Shown: piece by piece, positions 11,150 through 23,130 of the stretch
Position numbering within the stretch: the first letter of the stretch is position 1
Layout: the number at the start of each line of letters is the position of its first letter
Origin: Magnaporthiopsis rhizophila
Taxonomy: Eukaryota; Ascomycota; Sordariomycetes; Magnaporthales; Magnaporthaceae
Direction: 5' to 3'
DNA: 64,000 bases
Assembly (NCBI GenBank): GCA_003049465.1
Contig: PYSS01000016.1
Span: 248,001-312,000 of the forward strand
Notes under the pieces: generated by a model
The model's database searches: none
What the model saw: the letters and a program-made list of their open reading frames with translations, nothing else
Told to the model about the DNA's origin: nothing
Translations under genes and position numbers: made by a program

Positions 11150-12239
11150 TTAATACAGAGACGAGAGAAATGACCCGCAAATCTATTTAGTGGGGACAAG
11201 GACGCGAATCTCGGCTCCCTGCAGGTATTCCCCCAAGGCCTTGGCAGCCCCAAGGTTATGGACTAGAGGGCAGCCAAGAAGATGAAGCATGCAAGGCGCG
11301 GGTCAATCTTTGCGCCGACCGGGCGCCGCGGTGGCTACCTAGGTATGGTATGTATTGCACATTGCACGGCACGGCCGCGGATTGCCCTTTCTGATGTGAA
11401 AGGGTTGCGGCTAGCTGTGTGCGAGTGACGCAGCCTTCGACTTGGCACGCGTCGGGGGGGACAAATCCAGGTCGAATCACAAATCTCAGCCGAACACGAA
11501 ATTCGGCTTGGCACCATAATACGCAGCCCCCGACATTTTCTTTGTTGGGAGCTCTTCTATGGCCCTCTCTTGTGTGCATGGCAGGGCGGACGTGGGATCC
11601 GCGGGCTGGCAGCGCTAGCCTGCCGCGCTGGTGTGGGGAATCTTTACCGTTCGTACCGGCCGGGTCCCTCGGGCTCCGAGCCGAGTTGCATCCCTGTCTC
11701 GGTGATGTTGGCCAAGGCTCGAGCTTCCACGAGCTCAGAAATCGAGTCCATCCGATATATGCGGACAAGCTTGTTCAGGCTAGCTTCTTTCAACTTCAAC
11801 TATCACCATTCAAAACCTGCTTGCAGACCCCGACCTCCGTGAATGAATCTTCATGGTCAACCGTGACAAAGCCCCATTTGCTAGTGAATGGCTTGCGACG
11901 ATGATTGGGAGATACATAAGCCGCCGCTTTCAACTGCGCTTGTCCGGAACTGGCCTCATCTCGAGGAAATAGGTAGGTAAACGGGTTCTCATACCGACAC
12001 TTGCCCGCAAACGCCAATTGTGAGCCGGGCAGACTGTGGTCGTGTTTCCTTGACTGGGCCGCGAGATGCCAAACACCATGGCAGCCGTCACAGACTCGCA
12101 AGCATGCCCTGCCAGTGCGCTCGAGGTTGCGTTTCGAGCAGGCGAAAAAATAGATCGGACGTATCGGACGGTTGCTTTCCCGGTACCTTGACCTGCCTCA
12201 TCGCCGGCGACGTTGTAGTTGCGGCTGAGATCCAATGAC

Positions 12240-12576
12240 TGGCTGATCGGACGCTGGGAACGTGGCGTCCGGTTGCGCCATGACCAGTTCGTGTCCTTCG
12301 GGGATTTTTGTGTGCAAAAACACTTGCTCGGACCGACCCAATAAGAATCAGCAGTTGCTGCGAGAGCGCGTGGTGGGGGGTCAAATGGTCTCTCGCTCGC
12401 CCGAAGGATGGACCTTGGCGACGGCGAAGAGCGCGCCGGCACCCGCTGCTCTCTGTCGGATGCCTGCCGCCTTTGACTCCCGGATACATGGGCGCCAGGA
12501 GAGCTAGGATGACGGTGGTCCAGAAGCTCTGGCCGCGCTTGCCGACGATTGTGGCTACATGAGCGACATAATTGGC
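12240..12576 (-). pseudogene. Frameshifted relic of a fungal multi-pass membrane protein
   Basis: On the minus strand one frame begins ANYVAHVATIVG and continues through FWTTVILALLAPMYPGVKGG. After a frame change it reads RQRAAGAGALFAVAKVH. This order of motifs (N-Y-V-A-H-A-T, then a hydrophobic helix ending near a GV-RG segment, then RAGALC-V) recalls a large family of uncharacterised fungal membrane proteins of about 500-700 residues. Neither frame forms a gene on its own and no good splice signals join them, so I take it as a pseudogene fragment. The family recall is from memory only. Confidence 0.4.
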
Positions 12577-13404
12577 AAGGTATAATACAATGAGATCGGT
12601 TCACTTCGCTGACCGGCAGAGGAGGCTGCAGTCCCTCCCATAGACCAGGAAGCCAGGGACGTTACCTACCTAGACAAGTACAACTCCTTGTGCTCAGAAA
12701 GATACAAGGGGAAAATAGGAAGGCAAGAAAGGAGCAAGGAAACAGGGAGAATAAAGAGATGGAAACAAAAATAAACACAAGAGAGATGGAGCATCGAGCA
12801 AAGACAGGACAGAAGAAGGAAGGCGAATGAAAAAGACAGGTCTCCCATGGCGTGAGAAGTCCGAATCACTTGTGCCCGGCCGAATGTGTCCTCAGACACC
12901 ATTTGTAGCTGCGAGTGCGCCCATTCGTGAAAGCACCGTCTCTTGGTCGAGACCCTCGGGACCCATGGTGATTAGAGAAACGCCCAACTAAAAGCGCTAC
13001 ACGGGTATGCGGGACCTACGTGGATCAGCCTCGCCGCCAAATCAGGCCAGCCTCTAGATGGCCACCTTGAGAGAGTATTACTGGAGCTTAGTTGCACATG
13101 CCATAGCTGATATCAAAAGGCGCCCACGTATGTTCTAGAATGGCTTGCGATGCGCCATACGAAGACTGCTCTCCTATTATATGAGGGATGAGAAAAAAAA
13201 GTGTCCGAACCGACCCCGCCATGCTTTGTTGCTTCGAATGCCTGTCACATAAACCATGAGCCAAACAGAAGCAGGAAATGCCTTGGCTCGCGTCTGTCCA
13301 AAAAAATACTTTCGCTGTTGAACCATGAAATAGATGATAATGCTAAAGCTTAGGAAAAGCAATGAAAAGAGACCCTCCTCCCCTCCTCCAGTCCGTCACC
13401 CCCG

Positions 13405-14039
13405 TCATAGTCGTATGTAGACGTCGAGGCAGTCTATGCGCCATTCCCTCCTCCCCAAGAGGCTCCTCAGCCACTCCATGCCCAGGCCGGTCCATTCTGC
13501 GCGGGCCTTTGTGGCGTGGTCGGCGGCGGCGGCGGCCAGCGAGGCGGCCGTCGTGTTGAGAAGCTCGGCGGCCACGGCGGCGGTGGCGCTCAGGTCGCCG
13601 CGGCAGGCGGAGAGGACGGACGACGTGTTAGCGGCGGCGTCGGGCGGGGGTGCCACGAGGGCGGAGGAGGGGCGCGACTGGAACCAGTTGGTGGAGAAGT
13701 CGAAGAAGCAGCGGTCGCTCCAGTTGCACGACGTCATGAACAGGATCAGCAGCAGGAACGAGCAATACCCGCATGGCCTGTTGAGGAAGTAGGTGCAGAC
13801 GAAGAAGAGGAAGATGAAGGCCGGCGAGGCGTTCGTAGGAATGAAGAGCAGCGGAAGCCAGCTGTTGATCGGATCGTGTTCGACAAGTCAGCATTGGCTT
13901 TCCATGTGGGCTGCAAGAAAGGCAGAGAGAGGAGAGGGATGCCCCGCCGCCTACTTGATCGTTGGACGAGGCTGCAGGGCAATGGAAAGCGCTTGTTATC
14001 TTGGCAGTTGCGCGTGACGTACCTGCGAAGACAAAACAT
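13405..14039 (-). CDS. Small hydrophobic fungal protein of unknown function
   Basis: A 17-nt first exon (14039-14023, encoding MFCLR plus two bases) is joined across a 161-nt intron (donor GTACGT, acceptor CAG at 13862) to 13861-13405, giving 157 residues. The N-terminal part has two hydrophobic segments (~6-28 and ~34-48, the latter CGYCSFLLLILFMTSC), followed by NWSDRCFFDFSTNWFQ, which has the look of a conserved motif. An Ala-rich helix (~80-125) and a short basic C-terminus (WLRSLLGRREWR) follow. It could be a small membrane or anchored protein; I do not recognise a named family. The long frame from the hydrophobic region to the stop and the consistent phase support a real gene. The tiny first exon is the weakest part. 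Confidence 0.6.
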
Positions 14040-15253
14040 GGCGGCGGCGGGTACAGGCGCCAGCCGCAGGGCCGGGCGATGGAAGGGCGAGCAAAGATTT
14101 GTCGACTGCGAGAGCGAGGAGCTATTCCGTAGGTATCATCCGCAGATAGGAGGCGAAAGGGGACGTCGAGCAATGGTCGCCTCAGTTGATGCCGTGTCTC
14201 GCGCAGGATGCCACCCGCTCTGGCTCCTGGCGTAGGTCTGTCTGTTGAGTCGCTGGTTACCCGGCCTTAACGATGTTGCTGGGCGCAGCTAGACAATGAT
14301 GGTCGGCTTCTCCTCGTGTCTGGCTTGGCCTAGGCCCAAGTCAGAGTGAACAACCATCCTCTTTGGATTTTCGGTTTTCGGCATGCGGAGTCGAGTCTGC
14401 AGCGAGCCCCCGTCGCTGTGATTACCTAAGACAAAAGCCGCATTCTCAAGCCCCCAGCTTTTCCTTTCCAGCCCGATCGGGGTGCAGCCGCCTCGGGCCT
14501 TTGGGCCTTGACCAGACTAACTGGGGGCGATGCGCACTGTGCGCAAAAACAGCCGAGGCCTGCCGCACCATTCCAGCGCTGTCAGAAAGGAACCGCTGGG
14601 TACAGTGTGCGATGAAAAAAAAGAACCACGGAACGGAGGCAAAGCGCAACGGATTGGACAGCACTGCATGATCCCCCACCCTGGCCGCCCCACTGGCCTT
14701 GCAGCCCAGCCATTCGATTTGCTCCACGAGGGCCTGCATGTCCACCCAACCGCTGGGATGCTGCCGGGGTCAAAAGATTTTCTGGTGCAAGCGAACAAAG
14801 TCGGAGCTTCATTCGTGCCTTCCCCAACCTCTGCCCTTCCTGCTCTCCATTCTCTGCCACGAGAGGCGGATTTGCGACTTCTTTGACTGTACCTGTAGCT
14901 CGGCTGGACGAAAGACGAGGAGGTTCTAGTCTTAGTGACGCGTCGTTGCTTTAGCCAGCGTTTTCGTTTTGGCGACTGTATTAATTATTGACTTTTTTTT
15001 TTTTTTGCCCCTTCCTTCCTCCACCTGCGTTTAAACCTTTTTCCCACCGCCCGCCCTTTGCGCGCGACCGCCCAATTTCCTTCCGCACCAAACTCTGGGG
15101 CCGGGAATAGCTCATCACTCATCGGCGCCATCGCACTCTTTTCATTCCAGTGCTCGCCTGAGCAGCCAGGCCCTCGCCGCACCAAGCACACTGCGCTGTG
15201 AAATATCGGCGTTGTGCGCTTTGCTCTCCCACAGCGAGGAGCCACCTGCCAAG
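14040..15253. other. Intergenic region between divergent genes
   Basis: About 1.2 kb separates the small hydrophobic protein gene (-) from the decapping scaffold gene (+). The right half is pyrimidine-rich with a T tract at about 14993-15006 and is probably the promoter and leader of the scaffold gene. I see no gene or RNA in it. Confidence 0.5.
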
Positions 15254-18200
15254 ATGGAGGCAAACGGCGGCGGTGGTCTGGAGTCGCTGCTGGCCCAGCT
15301 GCGGAGGACCTCCAACCAGGAAGCTTCTCAGCAGCAGCACCAGCAACCCCAGAACCAGCATCAGCAGTACCACAATCAGCAGCAGCAGCAGCCGCCGCTC
15401 CAGCAGCCTCAGGCCCAACCGCCGCAGCAGCGATCCGGCCAGAACCCGACCCAGGACCTCCTCGCGCAGTTCACGTCGTACCACCAGGCCAATCCGGCAC
15501 CCTACTATGGCGGCCAACCGCAGCAGCAGCCGCCGCAACCGCCGCAGCCGCGGTCTCGCGACTCGCCCCAGTACCCGGACTCGCCCTACAACCCCGCCGC
15601 CCACGCGCCCGGCATCATGGAGTCGCACATGCCTGCTGCCCCCTCGCCTCCCACGGGCGCCTTTCCCAACACCCAGTTCCCTCCGGGAATGCCACTGTAC
15701 GCACGGAATAACAACAATGGGCAGGCCCATCGCCCGTACGGGGCCTCGTCCTACCCCCACGCTCGCGAGGACAGCGGCGATGCGAACAACACGGAGCGCC
15801 AGGGTAACCTGCTCAGCCTGCTCAAGTTCAGCGGCTCGGGACAGGAACAGCAGGAAGACGAGTATCCCCCGGCCCACGGCGTGCCCCCCCCAGCCCGGGA
15901 CGAGCCTGCTCGCGATTCCCTGATCCACGCCCCGGCCCCTGCGCCCTCGGATCCGACTGGCCTCCTGGCTGCCCTTATGAGGGGTACCGTCAAGGATGAG
16001 CCTCACTCGGAACCCCACGTCCCCCACGCGCAGCCTCCCCAGCCGGCACAGCAGGCCCAGCCTTGGAGCTCGACCGCCCAGTCTGCCGAGTCCCAACAGT
16101 ATCTGCTGAACCTGCTGAACCGCCCGAAACCCAGCCAGAGTGAGGCCACCTACACGACTGCAAATTCGCAGCCGGAGCCGACGCCGGCCCACTCGAGCGA
16201 GGGTACTAGAGACTACACTCCGCACCGTGACACTCCCGAAACCGAGGTTCCTACCGCTTCCTTCGAGTTCGAATCACCCAAGCCGGCCACGTATGAGGCG
16301 CCACCCCCGGTGCACGATGCCCCCTCGCAAAATTCCAACAAGTTCAGCTATAACAACCCCTTCGAGGAGCTTGCGCAGTCGTCTCCCCTGAACCGGACCC
16401 CCAAAGCCGCCCCTGGCTCTGCTAGCGGTATCCCGAGCCCTGGCCAGACCGTCAGCCTGCCCATTCAGATCCTGAAGAAGCCTGTCTCGTCGCCTGCCGG
16501 CTCCGAGAGCAAGCGGCAGCGTCAGGTGCCGACCCCGCGGGACACGCCGGAGCACTCTCGCCTCCAGGCCGACAGCTCCAGTGCTGTCGATCGCGAGATG
16601 GAGACTCCTGCCCCCATCGTCGTTACCGTTTCCCCGCGGCCCGAGAGGCGCGACGAGCGAGCTTCCGATAACGACGACGCTGCCGCCGCCCAGGCCGCCC
16701 TTGCCCGAGCCGAGCGCGAGAAGGCCCAGGCCAAGATCGAGCAGGACCTCGAGGCGATGCTCAAGGCCAAGACGGAGCGCGATTTCGAAGAGTCGGCCCA
16801 GGCCGCGGCGCAGGCTATCAAGAAGGAGCTCGAGAAGGAGTCTAACAGTTCCCTCCTCGAGGATGCCCTCCCGACAGACATCGCGCAGGCCGTCAAGGAG
16901 ATTGTGGACGAGGCCGCCCATGCGCCCGTGGCGGACAGCTGGGAGAGCGCCGAGGTCGAGCCGGATGAGATCGTTGTGGTCGAGGAGGACGAGGTTGAGA
17001 AGCCCGTCACGGTCTACAACCTCCCCATGAAGCCTTGGATTTCCATCACGGTTCAGGACGTCAAGGAAGACACCCGCCCCCTGTTCCGCGAGGAGTCGAT
17101 CCTCGACATCGCCCGCCTGAAGAAGGATTTTGACCAAGTTGACCGCAATCTAGTAACTGCCACGGAGAGCTACATGGCCTATGGTATGTCCAAGGCCGGC
17201 GGTCTCCGTGTGATCCGCCAGATGGATGGTAAGGACGGCAAGCTATTCACCGACACCAAGGACCGCATCTTCAACATTGCAATTTCCTCGACCCCGACCG
17301 ACCAGCCCGATGTGATCCATAAGGAGGCAATCATCGGCACCGGCATCAGCGGCACGGTCTACTGGGTGCGGGTTAAGGACGGTGAGAAGGATCACCTGGA
17401 GGACGCGCACCCAGAGCAGTACGGCTTCGCTCTCCCGCCCATCACGTCGCAAGAAGGCGACGCCCCAGGTGGTGTGCTCAAGACCCGAGCCCGGACATCG
17501 ACCAACCACCCCGAGTACTTCGCCGTAGGCCGGGGCAAGTCGATCAACATTGTCTGGCCGGGCTTCATCCTCAAGAATGGCCTGTTCAAGACGGCCCACG
17601 ACCGCGTGGTCGACACGGAGCGACTCGCCAAGGAGTGCTCCCTGAAGATCAACACGGGCAAGGCTGGCAAGGACTTCACCTTCAGCCAGGATGACACCAC
17701 CATTGTCTCGCTCGATAAGTCGGGCCGAGTCAAGTTCTGGGACGTCCGCGACCTCACCGCGGCCAAGGACGGCAGCGACTTGCCTGCACACAACTCGCTC
17801 GAGGTCAAGGAGCCTCTGATGACTCTCACGACGACTCCTGAAGGAGAAAAGGCCTGGCCCACATCTGTGCTACTCCTAGATAAGCTCAGGCCGTACCAGA
17901 AGCGCGGGGCTCTCCGTTACATGATCGTCGGCATGAAGCAGAACCACACGCTCCAGCTCTGGGACCTTGCCCTGGGCAAGCCCGTCCAGGAGTTCAACCT
18001 GCCGCACGGCAAGGAGTCGGACGCCGTGTGCAGCGTCATGTACCACCCCCCGACGGGCATGGTTGTAGTCGGCCACCCGACGTGCAACTCGGTCTACTTC
18101 CTGCACCTCTCGGCACCCAAATACTCGATGAAGAACATTTCCCAAGTTGAGTACATCCAGAAGCTCACGGCCCAGGACTCGTCGATCCCGCAGCCCGAGT

Positions 18201-20543
18201 CTACCGCGGTCATTAGCGGTATCCGCGAGTACTCGTTTGGCAACCGCGGCATCCTACGCAGCCTCGATATCCTGCAGAATCCGACCAACAGCGAGGGCGA
18301 CGACCAAGCCCTGTTCGAGCTCTACGGGATGCACTCTAAGGGCGTGACTTGCGTGGTGGTGAGGCAGGCCGAGCTTGGCTGGACCAGGGATAACAAAGTC
18401 ATCTCGCCTAAGAACGCGGTTGAGAGTGGTCTGGTCAAGATTGACAAGCTCAAGGCCCCACTGGCGCCTCAAGAGCAGCAAGCGGCAGCGGCTCCACCAC
18501 AGCCGCTTGCGCACGGACCCGAAGAGCAGCAAACCCAGCCTACTGGATTCAAGGCCATCATTCCTCGCCCCAACGGCAAAGAGATCCAGCAACCGTCAAG
18601 CTCCCCCGAGGACAACAGCGCATCACCTCGCAAGTCTGCCGACGTCGCCACGCCTGCCAAAGCAAAGGAGGCCAAGGACGACGAGGCCCAGCCCACACCC
18701 GCCGTCGAGAAGACGGAAAAGCAGCGCCACCGCAAAAATAAGAAGGCGGCTGCTGCTGCTCTCGCTGCCGCGGCCGCCGGAGCTGGTGCCGACCAAAGCC
18801 TTGCGCCCAACTCGAACGCGACCAACGCTGCTACTTCGCCTCGTGTGGGCTCAACCAAGCCCGACTTGAAGGCCATGTCAGCGCCCGCTCAGCCTGCGCT
18901 CACCCAAGAACTGCTCGACACCAGGATCACCACGATGGAGCAACGCTTCCGGGACCATCTCACTCACGAGATCCAGAGCTCACAAGACGGCTTTAACAAG
19001 AAGATTGACATGGCCTTCGATAAGCGCGAGACCGACTTCGAGGCCAAGTTCAAGGCGCTTCTTGATATGGTCTCGAGCGTCCTTAACGACAACACGCAGG
19101 AGGTCCTCGACCACATCATCCTGAAGCAGTTCAAGACCACGCTCCTCCCGGCCATGCGCGACGACATCGCCAAGTCCATTTCGGACCAGGTTGCCACCAA
19201 GGTCTACAGCCAGGTCAGCAGGGCCATGCAGGCCGAGGTGCAGAAGACGCTCCCTTCCTCTGTCTCGAACGCGCTTCGACAGCCGGACGTCATCAAGGCG
19301 CTCGGTGATGCCGTCGCTAGGACCGTCAGCCGCGATGTTGCCGACATCATTGAGCATTCGGTGACGTCGCGCGTCGTCCCCCACTTCTCCAACATCAGCG
19401 CGCAGGTGGCCAAGGCCAGCGAGGAGATCGCCCGTCTCCAGCAGGTCCAGCGCGCCGACGCCGCCAAGATCGACGAGCTCATCAACCTGACGACGCGCCT
19501 GACCGAGACGGTGTCGTCGATGGCTGGTGCCCAGAACCAGTTCCAGAACGAGTTCCTCAAGCTCCAGGCGCCCGCGCCGCCCCAACACACCAACCACCAC
19601 CAGCCCGCCCATCACCAGCCAGCGCCCGCCGCCCTCCCCGCCGTCCCGCAGCACATGCAGCACATGCAGCACCCATCCCAGCAGCAGCAGCAGTACGGCG
19701 GTCATGTGCATCACCAGCAGCCGCAGCAACAGCAGCACCAACAGCCGCCTTCGCAGTACTCGCAGCACTCGATTCACCACCAACAGTCGCCCAATGCCGC
19801 CACGAGCCATGTGCGCTCCCAGGGCGGCAGCGTCGCGTCGGGCATGGGCCCGCCGTCGTACCACAGCCCGAGATCTCACACGAACCAGGTCGCCAGCCCT
19901 CCACACTCGCTCGGCCATGCCCCGCAGCCGCAGCCCCAGGCTCCCAGCTCAGCAGTCGGGTCACAGCTGGTGTACATGCCGACCAACCAGGAGTCGCGTC
20001 TGCAGGCTGAGCTTGAGCAGGTTGTCTCCCAGATCGAGGGGCTCATGGCAGGTCACAACTTCGACGACGCTATGATGCGCTGGCTCCAGGCCTCCCCGCA
20101 CGAGCAGGAGGTGTTCAGGCGCGTTCTGAGCAAGTACAACCCGGACTTTATTCACAACCTGCAGCCTTTGGTTCTCCTGTCTGTTGGCGCTACCGTCTCG
20201 CAGGAACTGGAAGGCCCCGTTCTCCGGGAGAAGCTTGCGTGGATCGAGATGGTCCTCCTGGTCTTCAACCAGCTGCTCATGAAGCAGGAATTGGTATGTT
20301 ATCCCAGCGCACCCAACAACATGCTTGCGCTTCCATGCTAACCATGATATGGCGCTTGAACAGGACGATGATATCATCCAGATCACGCCCAAGATCCTGG
20401 AGCTCATCAAGACCAGGATCGAGACGGTATTCATGCGCATCAGCAACACGTCAGCCAACGACTCGTCGCTCAAGAACCTCGCGCAGATGATCTCCCTGAT
20501 CACCCGCATGGTCCAACAGGTTAAACCCCGTCCTCCGTACTAG
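15254..20543 (+). CDS. EDC4/Ge-1 (Varicose)-like mRNA decapping scaffold
   Basis: Exons 15254-20293 and 20364-20543 with a 70-nt intron (GTATGT...ACAG) give 1,739 residues. I chose the ATG in GCCAAGATGG, where the low-complexity head (MEANGGGGLESLLAQLRR) starts. Residues ~25-590 are Gln/Pro/Ser-rich and disordered, with a charged Ala/Glu helix near 475-560. A WD40-type propeller spans ~590-1070 (KFWDVRDL ~827, LQLWDLALG ~900, then VCSVMYHP). A linker with KKAAAAALAAAAAG follows, then long helices (~1215-1440), a Gln/His-rich spacer and a C-terminal helical domain (~1570-1739). This is the architecture of EDC4/Ge-1, which in animals and plants bridges Dcp1 and Dcp2 in P-bodies; S. pombe Pdc1 is a related scaffold. 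The function is inferred from architecture. Both low-complexity regions suit condensate formation. Confidence 0.85.
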
Positions 20544-21774
20544 GGACGTGCCTTCTCGCAACTACGGGCTTTTGGTCGCGCACACAAGGACTTATGGAGA
20601 GCTTGATTCCGGAGGGTTCGTCACCAGCGCGGCGTCTTCCACGACTGACGTGTTGTGACAATCAAAATGTTGGGCTGAGATCCGGAGGAGCCGGGACGTT
20701 AGTTAGTTAGTTACTCTGAGTGACTGTGTTAGTGTACGAAGACGGGAGGTCAGAAATAATGGGGACTTTTGTGGTTTGGGCAGCAGCAGCATTGGCACAA
20801 ACCGCGAGTCCTGTTGCGTTCTGCCTCGTGGTCTCATTTTTCTGCGTTCTCAGTTGGCTGGTCTTTCTTATTTTGTGCTTTTCTTTTCTCTTCTTTTCAC
20901 AATTTTGTTCGCCGGGGCGTCCTCCTATTTCATATTATCCTTCTTCTTTCTCATTGGCAAGCTTGCGGGAAAGGAAAAGCACATCTTTTGGTGTTTCGTT
21001 ACTCTTCCTACCATAACCCCGACCAGCCAGCCATGGTATTTTTTTTTTTCGGCACACGTCACAGTTTTCCATGCAGCTCATGTCTTCTCCCCTCCTCTCG
21101 CATCTCGTTGAAGTGGGTTCAGGCAGCTTGGTGGTTGTGGATGGTGGCGCCACTACTTTTTTTTTATTTCCTTCTTTTAACGACGACATTTTTTGCACGA
21201 GACTTTTCGAGATCTCTCTCTCCCACGCCCTTATGATCAGAATAGTAATATTAACGTTGTCTGGATGTGGAAGCTAACTGCCGTGGATGGCCGTCCTGCG
21301 GCCACTCTGACGTGGTCGTGTGTGTTTCTTGTGATGACGTTGATCGCCGGCAAGCTAGGTAGGGAGCTATCTTGCCACCTCTGTGGCTGTATACGGAACA
21401 ATAAAGAAATGGAGTAGCCGAAATGTAGACTCGTATAAACATTGGCTGGCAGCTATGAAGGAAGTTTAGTGATGTCAGACGCCCCCTTTCGACCTCCAAG
21501 ACATGCCACCATTGCGTCACTCGCTGATATTGTACATAGTTCCCGAGGGAAAGAAAACCAGACAGAGAAGGAAGGAGAAAAAAAATAAAGCAGTTCTTTT
21601 TCTGGTGGACAAGACGCGAGTCCTGCCTACAGGGCCAGTCCCAATGCAAGAACGAAAGAGAAAGGAGACGACAGAATAAAAGGGGAGGGAAAAGAAGACA
21701 AACCGTATGAACTCTAAAATAAAACTCGAGGGGTAACAGGACAAAGGAAAAGTCGAATGCATGCCGAGTATGCT

Positions 21775-21814
<40 letters not shown>

Positions 21815-21844
21815 GTCGTTCTGGTGCGCAGGTTTCTTTGCCTT
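20544..21844. other. Convergent 3' intergenic region
   Basis: The 3' regions of the decapping scaffold (+) and the dehydrogenase (-) meet here. It contains T-rich segments, a GTTAGTTAGTTAGTTA-like short repeat near 20700 and a 35-nt T tract at its right end. I see no gene. Confidence 0.5.
21776..21810. repeat. Poly(T) tract, 35 nt
   Basis: An uninterrupted run of T on the plus strand. Read on the minus strand it is a poly(A) 34 bases after the dehydrogenase stop codon. Confidence 0.95.
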
Positions 21845-23130
21845 TTACCAAGCGATGGGCTTCCCGTCAAAGTTGAGGTACTTTGCCGTGTCCTTGAAGC
21901 CCAGACCAGAGATGACGCGGATCATGCTGGCGACGCTGTCGTCCGGGTACATTTGGCCCCTCCACTTTGCCATCTTTGTGACGCAGCGGCCCGGGCTGAG
22001 CACGACGAGGGCGATGCCGTCGTCGGCCAGCTCGCGCGCCAGCGTCAGCGTGATCATGTTGAGCGCCGCCTTGGAGGCCCGGTAGCTCATGCAGGTGCCG
22101 GGCCGATTCTCGGGCCGGTTCTCGGCCAGCGAGCCCATCTCGCTCGTCATGTTGATGACGAGCGGCGCCGACCCGTCGCCCGCGCCAGGGCCGTGGCTCC
22201 GGCGGCTCCGCTTGAGGTGGCAGAGGAAGGCGCGCGTAGTCAGGAAGGGCCCCACGGAGTTTATGCGGAACCGGCTCATCAGCTCCTCGGCCGTCGTGTT
22301 GAGTGCCACGCGCTCGATCTCGCAGACGGCTTTGTTTATATGCGGAGATGATGTCAGCATCTTGCCTTCTTGTTTTTTTGTCCTTTTTAAGCCGCCAACT
22401 CTGACTCTTCGGTATTTCTTTTTTTTGTGGGGGTGAGTGAGATCAAGAAGCGGCAGGCTCGTAAAAGGGAAATGATTTGGAAACAAATCCTCCACTCGCT
22501 GCAAAGCAGCGTCATAAACAGAGTAAGAAAACGTAACGAAAGGTGCAACTTACCCCCGCAGTTGATCAGAATGTCGAGCTTCTCGGCGTCGAAAGCATCA
22601 GCAGCCCGCTCAATGGATTGCTCGTCGGCGAGGTCCAGCGTCAGGGTCTTGAGGTGGAGGCTGTTCTTTGCCTCGAGTTCGAGAAGCTTTTCCATACGAT
22701 GTGTCAGACAATGGTCAGTTCAGGGTTCCTCGTATGGTGATCCTCCGACATGGCAACAGTCATTTCGGGCTGTGCCAAACACGAAGGGGTGATGCGACAG
22801 CCTTGTAAACTCCGAGCATGGGCCTCTGGGGTTGCCGCCTTGGCGCCCTTTCGAGATCCACAAGACGGCGAACCGGAAGTCCCACCGGAGGAGATAGCGG
22901 GACGAGGTGAGAATGGCGGAGATAAGCATCAAAGCACATACCTCGCTTGCCTCGGCAACGGAGCATTTGCGATATGTTGCATAGACGTTGAAGCCCAGTT
23001 CGACGTACTGGCGCACAAAGGCAAGGCCGATGCCACGGTTCCCGCCGATGATCAGCACGGTCAGGGGCGCTGGCCTGGCGTCGGAAGCCGCGCCAGAGGA
23101 CGGAGAGTTGGTCTTGCTGGCGGTGGTCAT
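21845..23130 (-). CDS. Short-chain dehydrogenase/reductase (SDR)
   Basis: Three exons (23130-22942, 22686-22554, 22329-21845) give 268 residues, typical of classical SDRs. The nucleotide-binding motif is GGNRGIG (29-35, in place of TGxxxGIG), followed by the segment DLADE and then LDILINCG (in place of NNAG). The catalytic triad is Ser170 in INMTSEMG, Tyr190 and Lys194 in YRASK. The PG motif is SPGRCVTKM. It should be a cytosolic NAD(P)(H)-dependent oxidoreductase of the C-factor-like group; the substrate is unknown. Both introns are long for this window (255 and 224 nt). The acceptor of the first (AAAAG at 22687) is weak and chosen because it keeps the frame, so the joint after residue 63 is uncertain. 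The second joint, reading LINCGAVCEIE, is also a best guess. Confidence 0.82.

Larger units (their letters stand above)
11029..13404. other. Intergenic stretch: promoter region and a relic
   Basis: It contains the upstream region of the ABC transporter (first ~150 bases), a decayed membrane-protein fragment (12240-12576, minus strand) and otherwise no recognisable gene. Open frames in 11.25-11.9 kb on both strands look random in composition. Confidence 0.5.

Noticed and set aside
11256..11904. Open frames on both strands upstream of the ABC transporter
   Set aside because: Mirror-image open frames in GC-rich sequence. Neither has recognisable protein features.
15119..19918. Long antisense frames (up to 368 codons) opposite the decapping scaffold gene
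   Set aside because: They are shadows of the sense codon bias (Arg/Leu/Gly-rich), and the sense frame has clear domains.
21776..23130. Dehydrogenase as a processed retrocopy, because a poly(A)35 follows its stop codon
   Set aside because: The gene has two introns, so it is not a retrocopy. The tract is one of many homopolymers in the window.
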